From Cellulomonas xylanilytica (GTDB lineage Bacteria > Actinomycetota > Actinomycetes > Actinomycetales > Cellulomonadaceae), in assembly GCF_007989805.1 (NCBI RefSeq), contig NZ_BJUB01000002.1, positions 186,001-250,000 on the forward strand: a stretch of DNA of 64,000 nucleotides, read 5' to 3'. The position numbers were made by a program, and so were the translations under genes. Shown one piece after another: positions 57,777 through 64,000 of the stretch. Position 1 is the first letter of the stretch. Each line of letters begins with the position of its first letter. The notes under the pieces were generated by a model, which ran no database searches, was not told the DNA's origin, and saw only the letters and a list, made by a program, of their open reading frames with translations.

Positions 57777-58579
57777 CGGACGTGCCGGACGTGCGCGTCC
57801 CGGCGGGCCGGCACGACCATCGGCGTCCCGGTCTCCGGGTCCGGCACCACGCGGCACGCGAGCCCGAACACCTCCCGCACGAGCGGTTCGGTCACGACGT
57901 CGGCGGGCGGGCCCTCGGCGACGACGGCGCCGGCCTTCATCGCGATCAGGTGGGTGGCGTACCGGGCGGCCTGGTTGAGGTCGTGCAGGACCGCGACGAG
58001 CGTGCGGCCGTCCTCGTGCAGCCGCGCGCACAGGTCCATGACCTCGAACTGGTGGGCGATGTCGAGGAAGGTCGTCGGCTCGTCGAGCAGCAGGAGGTCG
58101 GTCTGCTGCGCGAGCGCCATGGCCAGCCACACGCGCTGGCGCTGCCCGCCGGACAGCTCGGCGACGTACCGGTCGCGCAGGTCGGCGACCTCGGTGGCGT
58201 CGAGCGCGTCCGCGACCGCGCGGGCGTCGGCGGCGGACCACTGCCGCAGGATCCCCTGGTGCGGGTACCGGCCGCGGGCGACGAGGTCGCCGACGGTGAT
58301 GGACTCGGGCGCGATCGGGCTCTGCGGCAGGAGCGCGAGCCGGCGGGCGACGTCCTTGCTCTTCAGGGACGCGATGGGCACGCCGTCGATCAGCACCCGC
58401 CCGGAGCGCGGCTTGAGCGTGCGACCGAGGGCCCGCAGCAGCGTCGACTTGCCGCAGCCGTTGGGACCGATGATCACGGTGAACGACGCGCGCGGGATCT
58501 GCACGGACAGGTCCCGGGCGACGACGAGCTGGTCGTAGGCGAGGGTCAGGTCCTCGGCCTCCAGCGGCGGACCTTTCAC
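57773..58579 (-). CDS. Iron-siderophore ABC transporter ATPase
   Basis: A 268-residue FecE/FhuC-type ATPase. Walker A is IIGPNGCGKSTLLRAL, the signature is ELSGGQRQRVWLAMAL, Walker B LLLLDEPTTFLD and the switch His VLHDLNQAARY. The start is a GTG at 58579 overlapping the permease stop. Last gene of the siderophore operon. Confidence 0.95.
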   Translation of the reverse strand: MKGPPLEAEDLTLAYDQLVVARDLSVQIPRASFTVIIGPNGCGKSTLLRALGRTLKPRSGRVLIDGVPIASLKSKDVARRLALLPQSPIAPESITVGDLVARGRYPHQGILRQWSAADARAVADALDATEVADLRDRYVAELSGGQRQRVWLAMALAQQTDLLLLDEPTTFLDIAHQFEVMDLCARLHEDGRTLVAVLHDLNQAARYATHLIAMKAGAVVAEGPPADVVTEPLVREVFGLACRVVPDPETGTPMVVPARRDAHVRHVR

Positions 58580-59634
58580 GCGGGGCTCCTCCTCCACTCG
58601 CGGACCAGCAGGAACGCGAGGTACACGCCGCCGAGCGCGGCGGTGACCACACCCACGGGGTAGACGACGCCCGGCACGGCGTACTGGGCGACCAGGTCCG
58701 CCACGACGAGCACCGCGGCACCGCAGCACGCGGCGGCGACCATACCGGGTCCGGTGGACCGGGTCAGCCGACGGGCGATCTGCGGGGCGGTCAGCGCGAC
58801 GAACGCGATGGGCCCGCTCACGGTGACGGCCGCCGCGGTGAGCAGGACACCGACGACCACCGCCCAGGTGCGCACCCGGTCCGCTCGCACGCCCACCGCG
58901 ACGGCGACCTCGTCGCCCATCTCGACCAGCTGCATCGGCCGGGTCAGCACGAGCGCCACGGGCAGCAGCACGACCAGCGCGGCCACGACGAGGAGGACGT
59001 CCGACCACGCCCGCGCCGCGAGGCTGCCGTTGAGGTAGGCGGCGAGGACCTGCGCGTCCTCGCGGGTCGCGCGTGCGAGGGCGAGCTGCACGAAGGCCAG
59101 CGACATCGCGCCGACGGCGATGCCGACGACCACCATCCGCAGCGGCGCCCGGAACCCCGCCCCGGAGCCCAGGTAGACCGCGCCGATCGCGATGCCGGCA
59201 CCGATGAGCGCGCCGACGGGGACCGGGACGACGCCGGGCCACACGAGCCCCGCGGCCGCCGCACCCGCTGCGGCGCCCGCACCGAGGCCGATGACGTCGG
59301 GGCTGCCCAGCGGGTTGCGCGTCACCGACTGGAACACCGCCCCGGAGACCGCGAACGCCGCACCGGCGGCGGCCCCGACGAGCAGCCGCGGCAGCCGGCT
59401 GGTCCACAGCACCCACTCCTGTGCGCGCGACCCGCTGCCGGCGACGACCCCCGGCAGCTCCGCCAGCGAGATGCCCAGGCGGCCGGCGGAGAGCGTGACG
59501 AGCATGGCGACCAGCATGACCACGAGCGCGGCGACGCAGACGACGACGGGTCGCCCCCGCCAGCGCACGACGACGGACGGCCCGAGCGACAGGACGGCGG
59601 GCGCGCTCACAGGTGGGGCACTCACAGTGCCCAC
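58576..59634 (-). CDS. Siderophore ABC transporter permease (FecCD type)
   Basis: A 352-residue permease with about ten membrane segments. SRLPRLLVGAAAGAAFAVSG and VTRNPLGSPDVIGLGAGAAAG are the FecCD hallmark, and GPIAFVALTAPQIARRL lies near the C-terminus. The start is uncertain: GTG at 59634, 59625 or 59610. The three candidates lie in a stretch that partly repeats the end of the upstream permease gene. It works with the next permease as a heterodimer. Confidence 0.92.
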   Translation of the reverse strand: MGTVSAPPVSAPAVLSLGPSVVVRWRGRPVVVCVAALVVMLVAMLVTLSAGRLGISLAELPGVVAGSGSRAQEWVLWTSRLPRLLVGAAAGAAFAVSGAVFQSVTRNPLGSPDVIGLGAGAAAGAAAAGLVWPGVVPVPVGALIGAGIAIGAVYLGSGAGFRAPLRMVVVGIAVGAMSLAFVQLALARATREDAQVLAAYLNGSLAARAWSDVLLVVAALVVLLPVALVLTRPMQLVEMGDEVAVAVGVRADRVRTWAVVVGVLLTAAAVTVSGPIAFVALTAPQIARRLTRSTGPGMVAAACCGAAVLVVADLVAQYAVPGVVYPVGVVTAALGGVYLAFLLVREWRRSPA

Positions 59635-59674
59635 CCGCTCGCGCGCCTGCGGGCGACCCCGCCCTCCGGCGCGC

Positions 59675-60709
59675 TCACAGCCCCACCCGTCCCCGGCGCA
59701 CGGCCATGATCAGGAACGGCGCCCCGACGAACGCCGTCACGGCACCGACGGGCAGCTCCCCGGGGCGGGCGACCACGCGACCGACCACGTCGGCGGCGAG
59801 CAGGAGGACCGGGCCGAGCACGAGGCAGTAGGGCAGGAGCCAGCGGTGGTCGGACCCGGTGAACGACCGCACGACGTGCGGCACCGCCAGGCCGACGAAC
59901 GCGATGGGCCCGACGGCCGCCACCGCCGCGGCGCACAGCAGGGTGGCGCCGGCGGCACCGAGCAGGCGCGTCCGCCCGGCGCGCAGCCCGAGGGAGGTCG
60001 CGGCCTCGTCGCCGAGGGCCAGGGCGTTGAGCGGCCGGGCGAGGAGCAGGCACACGACGAGGCCGACGACGACGAACGGCAGCACGGAGCCGACGGTCGA
60101 CGGCGGCCGTCCCGCCAGGGAGCCGACGACCCACGAGCGGTAGGTGTCGAACACCTCCGGGTCGGCCAGGGTGATGGCCTCGACGAGGGCCACCAGCACC
60201 GCCGACACCGCCGCGCCGGCCAGGACGAGCCGCACGGGCGTGGCTCGTCGGCCCCCCGAACCGATCAGGTACACCGCAGCCGCGGCGAGTAGGGCACCGG
60301 GGACCGCGGCCCACACGGTCCGGCCGGCCGCGCCGCCCAGCACCGCGGCGGTGACCACGAGCGACGCGGACGCCCCCGCGTTCACGCCGAGCAGACCGGG
60401 GTCGCCGAGGGGGTTGCGGGTCAGCCCCTGGATCACCACGCCCGCCACGGCGAGCGCCGCCCCGACGAGCAGGCCGAGCTGCGTGCGCGGGACGCGTGAC
60501 GCGACCACCGTGGAGACGTACGACCCGTCCGGGTCCCGCCACGCCGACCACACGTCGGCGAGCGGCACCGGCTTGGCCCCGACGGCGATGCTCAGCCCCA
60601 GGACGAGCACGAGCAGCAGGAGCGCGGCGACCAGGCCGAGCCCGAGCACGAGCGCGCGCGAGCCCCGCGCACCGGTGGTGTGCGGGGCCTGCGCGACGGC
60701 TGTGCTCAC
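59675..60709 (-). CDS. Siderophore ABC transporter permease (FecCD type)
   Basis: A 344-residue permease. SRVPRTQLGLLVGAALAVAG and LTRNPLGDPGLLGVNAGASA are the family hallmark and GPIAFVGLAVPHVVR the C-terminal one. It starts 19 bp after the binding-protein gene and ends 40 bp before the second permease. Together they form the ferric-siderophore channel. Confidence 0.93.
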   Translation of the reverse strand: MSTAVAQAPHTTGARGSRALVLGLGLVAALLLLVLVLGLSIAVGAKPVPLADVWSAWRDPDGSYVSTVVASRVPRTQLGLLVGAALAVAGVVIQGLTRNPLGDPGLLGVNAGASASLVVTAAVLGGAAGRTVWAAVPGALLAAAAVYLIGSGGRRATPVRLVLAGAAVSAVLVALVEAITLADPEVFDTYRSWVVGSLAGRPPSTVGSVLPFVVVGLVVCLLLARPLNALALGDEAATSLGLRAGRTRLLGAAGATLLCAAAVAAVGPIAFVGLAVPHVVRSFTGSDHRWLLPYCLVLGPVLLLAADVVGRVVARPGELPVGAVTAFVGAPFLIMAVRRGRVGL

Positions 60710-60728
60710 GGCGCAGCGGGGGTGGGCG

Positions 60729-61784
60729 TCAGCCCTGGACCTTCTCCGCGCCCGCCGTGATCAGCGGGACGTACGCGTCGATGGCCCACGGCACGCTCAG
60801 CGGCGTGGCCACCGAGACGGCCATGCCGAGCTGCGGGTCGAGCATCGGGACGTAGGCGCCGGAGGCGAACGCCGGGATCTGCGCCCAGAGCGGCTGCGCC
60901 TCGGTGGCGGCCTGCTCGTCGGCGCTGTTGAACCACGTGAAGAGCAGGTCCGCGTCGTTCAGCTGGTCCGCGTTCTCCAGGCCGAGGGTGCTGACGAACG
61001 TCCCCGGCGAGGCCGAGAGCGCCGAGACGGACGGGGCGAGCTCGAGCCCGAGGCCGGTCAGCAGCTCGACGCGCGGGTCGCCGGGCAGGTACACGGACAG
61101 GGCGCCCGGCTGGTCGCCGCCGTAGACGTAGGCGAACGAGAGGCCGGCCAGCTCGGGGTGCTCGGCAGCGGCGGCGTCGATCGCGGTCTGCCGCTCCTCG
61201 AGCAGCGCGTCGGCCTTCTCGGGGACACCCAGCGCCTCGGCGGCGATGGTCACCTGGTCCTCGAGCGACGTCTGCCACGGTGCGCCGGGGTAGGCGACGA
61301 CCGGCACGAACGCGGAGAGCTGGTCGAAGACGTCCTGCTCCAGGCCCGACTGCGGGGCGAGCACGAGGTCCGGCTCCAGCGCGATGATCGCGTCGACGTC
61401 CAGCTCGGGGTACATCGCGATGGTCTCGGGCAGCTCGGCGCCCTCGGCCTCGACGGCGTCGCGGAACCAGGGCTGGTACCCGTCGGCGTCGCCGCCCCAG
61501 GTGTCCTCCTCGATGCCGACCGGCACGGTGCCCAGCGAGAGGGCGATGTCCGCGGCGCCCCAGCCGAGCGTCACGACGCGCTCGGGCTTCGCCTCGATGT
61601 CGGCGGTGCCGAGCGTCGAGTCGATGGAGACCGGGAAGATGTCGTCGCTGGTCGCCGACCCGCTCGAGGTGGGCTCCGCAGCGGGGTCGTCGGCGCCGCC
61701 TGCGCAGGCGGCGAGGGTGAGGGCGACGGCAGAGGCGGATGCCACGGCTGCCGCGCGACGGGCGATGCGCACGGGTGCTCCCAT
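60729..61784 (-). CDS. Ferric-siderophore-binding lipoprotein
   Basis: A 351-residue class III binding protein (FepB/FhuD type). The signal peptide ends in the lipobox TLAAC. KPERVVTLGWGAADIALSLG and ALEPDLVLAPQSGLEQDVFD are typical of the fold. The ATG at 61784 is preferred over a GTG at 61805. It precedes the two permeases and the ATPase. An iron-box lies 44 bp upstream. The siderophore type is unknown. Confidence 0.93.
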   Translation of the reverse strand: MGAPVRIARRAAAVASASAVALTLAACAGGADDPAAEPTSSGSATSDDIFPVSIDSTLGTADIEAKPERVVTLGWGAADIALSLGTVPVGIEEDTWGGDADGYQPWFRDAVEAEGAELPETIAMYPELDVDAIIALEPDLVLAPQSGLEQDVFDQLSAFVPVVAYPGAPWQTSLEDQVTIAAEALGVPEKADALLEERQTAIDAAAAEHPELAGLSFAYVYGGDQPGALSVYLPGDPRVELLTGLGLELAPSVSALSASPGTFVSTLGLENADQLNDADLLFTWFNSADEQAATEAQPLWAQIPAFASGAYVPMLDPQLGMAVSVATPLSVPWAIDAYVPLITAGAEKVQG

Positions 61785-61827
61785 TCGTTCGGGGACGGCC
61801 ACCACGGCGAAGCGGGCGACGTCGGAA

Positions 61828-61846
61828 TGAGGGAAGCCTAACCTCT
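61828..61846 (-). promoter_or_regulatory. DtxR/IdeR-type iron box
   Basis: Minus strand AGAGGTTAGGCTTCCCTCA matches about 15 of 19 positions of TTAGGTTAGGCTAACCTAA. It sits 44 bp before the siderophore binding-protein start, so the operon is probably repressed by iron. Confidence 0.75.
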
Positions 61847-61884
61847 CTTGCCCGGTCCTCCCCGGGTCCCCGATGAGCGAAAGG

Positions 61885-62787
61885 TCACACCGTCAGCGAC
61901 GCCCCGGTGAGCCGCTCGTAGGCGTCGAGGTAGCGGTCGCGGGTGCGGGCGACGACGTCCGTGGGCAGGGACGGCGGCGGCGAGTCGGAGGCACGGTCCC
62001 ACCCGGACGACGGTGACGTCAGCCAGTCCCGGACGAACTGCTTGTCGAAGCTGGCCTGCGCGCGACCGGGCTGCCACAGGTCCGCCGGCCAGAACCGCGA
62101 GGAGTCGGGCGTCAGCACCTCGTCGCCCAGCGTGATCGCGCCGGTCGTCGGGTCGGTGCCGAACTCGAGCTTGGTGTCGGCCAGGATCACCCCCCGCTCG
62201 CGCGCGATCGCCTCGGCGCGCCCGTACACCGCCAGCGTGAGCTCCCGCAGCGTCGCCGCGGTGTCGGCGCCGACCACTCCCACCACCGTCTCGAACGGCA
62301 CGTTCTCGTCGTGCTCGCCCAGCTCCGCCTTCGTGGCCGGCGTGAAGATCGGCTCCGGCAGCCGTGACCCGTCGACCAGCCCCGCGGGCAGCGGGATGCC
62401 GGTCACCGACCCGGACACCCGGTACTCCGCGAGCCCCGACCCGGTCAGGTAGCCGCGCGCGACGCACTCGACAGGGAACATCTCGAGGCGGCGGCAGACC
62501 ATCGCGCGCCCGGCGACCTGCGCCGGGACGTCCGTCGACACCACGTGGTTGGGCACCAGGTCCGCCAGCTGCTCGAACCACCACAGGCTCAGCTGCGTGA
62601 GCACGACGCCCTTGCCGGGGATGCCGGGGTCGAGCACGTGGTCGAACGCGGAGACCCGGTCGCTGGCGACGACGAGGACGACGTCCCCGTGCGCCGCCGT
62701 CGAGGGCGAGCCGTCCGGCACGTACAGGTCGCGGACCTTGCCGGAGTAGGTGTGCGTCCAGCCGGGGAGGTGAGAGGTCACGGGCAC
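61885..62787 (-). CDS. purC: SAICAR synthetase PurC
   Basis: A 300-residue phosphoribosylaminoimidazole-succinocarboxamide synthase. YSGKVRDLYVPDGS (ATP loop), VASDRVSAFDHVLDPGIPGKG and ILADTKLEFGTD are diagnostic. The start is a GTG at 62787 or 62781. It follows the hypothetical gene by 12 bp and probably belongs to a purD-hypothetical-purC operon. Confidence 0.96.
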   Translation of the reverse strand: MPVTSHLPGWTHTYSGKVRDLYVPDGSPSTAAHGDVVLVVASDRVSAFDHVLDPGIPGKGVVLTQLSLWWFEQLADLVPNHVVSTDVPAQVAGRAMVCRRLEMFPVECVARGYLTGSGLAEYRVSGSVTGIPLPAGLVDGSRLPEPIFTPATKAELGEHDENVPFETVVGVVGADTAATLRELTLAVYGRAEAIARERGVILADTKLEFGTDPTTGAITLGDEVLTPDSSRFWPADLWQPGRAQASFDKQFVRDWLTSPSSGWDRASDSPPPSLPTDVVARTRDRYLDAYERLTGASLTV

Positions 62788-62799
62788 AGTGTGCCCGAA

Positions 62800-63207
62800 T
62801 CACACGAGGTCGTCGCCGCCCTCGAGGCCGTCGGGGATGGGCAGCCCGACCAGCCGCACCAGGCGCTCCACGGTCTCCTCGACGAACGTGTCCTCCGGCT
62901 CGTCCACGTGCTCCTCGGCCAGCAGCCGTCGCACGTGCTTCGCCTCGACGTCGACGGCGCCCACCAGCAGGGCCCACTCGGCGAACGCCTCCGCCTCGGC
63001 AGCCAGGTCGACCGGCTCGCTCTCCGCCGGGTCGTCGAAGAAGTCCCGCGGCTGGAAACCCAGGTAGAACCGGCCGAGACCGTCCGGCGCCGGGCGGTAC
63101 TCGACGGTCGCGATGTCGCCGTCCTGGACCTCGATGCGCAGGCTGGGGACGACGTCTGCGTCCCCTCCCCACCTGCCGTCGCCGTACACGAACTCGGAGG
63201 TGCCCAT
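62800..63207 (-). CDS. Hypothetical acidic protein between purD and purC
   Basis: A 135-residue soluble, acidic protein with no signal or membrane segment. The stretch LRIEVQDGDIATVEYRPAPD then GRFYLGFQPRDFF may form a beta domain, and the C-terminal half is helical and acidic. Not recognised. It is held between two purine genes with gaps of 24 and 12 bp, so coexpression is likely. Confidence 0.75.
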   Translation of the reverse strand: MGTSEFVYGDGRWGGDADVVPSLRIEVQDGDIATVEYRPAPDGLGRFYLGFQPRDFFDDPAESEPVDLAAEAEAFAEWALLVGAVDVEAKHVRRLLAEEHVDEPEDTFVEETVERLVRLVGLPIPDGLEGGDDLV

Positions 63208-63231
63208 GCGGCGATGATGCCCTACGCGACC

Positions 63232-64000
63232 TCAGACCAGCGGGAGGTCCGCCACCTGGGCGGCGATGTCAGAGCGGTGGTGCGAGAACGGCAGCTCGAT
63301 CTGCTGGACGCCCGCGTAGGCGGCGGCTCGGGCGGCGGCGAGGTCGGGGCCGACGCCGACGACGGACAGCACGCGACCGCCCGCCGCGACGAGGTGGGCT
63401 CCGTCGATCGCGTCGTCGTCGTCGCCGGCGGCGTTCTGCTGCAGGGCGGTGCCGGCGTGCAGGACGTGCACGCCGGGCAGCGCCTCGGCGTCCTCGGTCC
63501 CGGTGATCGGGTCGCCGGACCGCACGGCCCCGGGGTAGCCCCCCGAGGCGATGACGACCGTCACGGCGGCGTCGTCGCGCCACTGCAGGGGAGGCAGGGT
63601 GCCGAGGGTCCCCGTCGCCGAGGCGAGCAGCACGGCGGCCAGGGGCGTCGCCAGGCGCGCGAGCACGACCTGCGTCTCCGGGTCGCCGAACCGGGCGTTG
63701 AACTCGACCACCTTCAGCCCGGACGACGTCAGCGCGAGCCCGACGTAGAGGACGCCCGAGAACGGCGTGCCTCGACGCGCCATCTCGGCGATCGTCGGGC
63801 GCGCCACCCGCTCCACCACCTCGTCGACCAGGTCCGCGGGAGCCCAGGGCAGCGGCGAGTAGGCACCCATCCCGCCGGTGTTGGGGCCCTCGTCGCCGTC
63901 GTGCGCGCGCTTGAAGTCCTGCGCGGGGACCAGCGGCACCACGTCGACGCCGTCCGACAGCACGAACAGCGAGATCTCGGGGCCGTCGAGGTAGTCCTCG
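63232..64000 (-). CDS. purD: Phosphoribosylamine-glycine ligase PurD (N-terminus outside window)
   Basis: C-terminal 256 codons of GAR synthetase. [20 protein letters not shown], then [28 protein letters not shown] in pieces, and [16 protein letters not shown] are the ATP-grasp signatures. The N-terminal roughly 170-190 residues lie beyond the right edge. Seventh purine gene in the window, same strand as the others. Confidence 0.95.
   Translation of the reverse strand, partial: EDYLDGPEISLFVLSDGVDVVPLVPAQDFKRAHDGDEGPNTGGMGAYSPLPWAPADLVDEVVERVARPTIAEMARRGTPFSGVLYVGLALTSSGLKVVEFNARFGDPETQVVLARLATPLAAVLLASATGTLGTLPPLQWRDDAAVTVVIASGGYPGAVRSGDPITGTEDAEALPGVHVLHAGTALQQNAAGDDDDAIDGAHLVAAGGRVLSVVGVGPDLAAARAAAYAGVQQIELPFSHHRSDIAAQVADLPLV

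Overview
The window is chromosomal DNA of a very high-GC actinobacterium, most likely Cellulomonas or a close relative. The best single clue is a secreted cellulase (20327-21682) with the CBM2, Pro/Thr linker and GH6 layout of Cellulomonas fimi endoglucanase CenA, and a matching length. Other actinobacterial markers are a bldC - DUF3073 - purM - purF block, C50-carotenoid genes, frequent GTG starts, 4-bp ATGA/GTGA overlaps, and sugar ABC operons without their own ATPase. No prophage, insertion sequence or CRISPR array was seen.

Layout, left to right. 1-4.6 kb: end of a galactoside-type operon (two permeases, aldo/keto reductase, GH42 beta-galactosidase). 4.6-9.8 kb: leftward C50 carotenoid operon crtE-B-I-Ye-Yf-Eb. 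10-13.5 kb: galE, an LLM flavin oxidoreductase, a CDF cation exporter and a small metallopeptidase. 13.6-15.3 kb: tRNA-Glu/Asp/Phe and three small membrane genes. 15.4-25.4 kb: bldC, DUF3073, purM, purF, an SCP2-like gene, cenA, rsgA-like and purL. 25.7-35.5 kb: a LacI-controlled carbohydrate locus (binding protein, two permeases, PF10091-like hydrolase, GH39-like, GH13, lipoprotein). 35.5-42.4 kb: lapA-like gene, then an acyl-CoA oxidase-like gene, TetR, fadA2-like, fabG4-like and htdX-like genes. 42.4-50.6 kb: acetyltransferases, a fasciclin protein, a sulfur locus with two different SAM riboswitches back to back, and purQ/purS. 50.7-57.8 kb: a paralogous membrane-protein pair under a PadR regulator, EamA exporter, alcohol dehydrogenase, amidohydrolase and a DRGH nuclease. 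57.8-61.8 kb: an iron-siderophore ABC operon. 61.9-64 kb: purC, a hypothetical gene and the C-terminal part of purD.

Seven purine-biosynthesis genes (purM, F, L, Q, S, C, D) all lie on the minus strand in five clusters, and the other loci sit between them. This looks like an old actinobacterial purine backbone interrupted by accessory islands.

Regulation is unusually readable. SAM-IV (minus) and SAM-I (plus) riboswitches share one intergenic region, each with a sigma-70-like promoter 18 bp in spacing. The crt operon and the fasciclin gene share a GCATCC-N16-[AC]CGAAG promoter-like motif that resembles SigK-type ECF promoters. A DtxR/IdeR-like box precedes the siderophore operon. Perfect palindromes precede or overlap the lacI and padR genes. 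Several intergenic spaces hold short direct and inverted repeat arrays, including six 19-bp tandem copies at 43913-44026. All function calls rest on reading motifs by eye; no database search was run.
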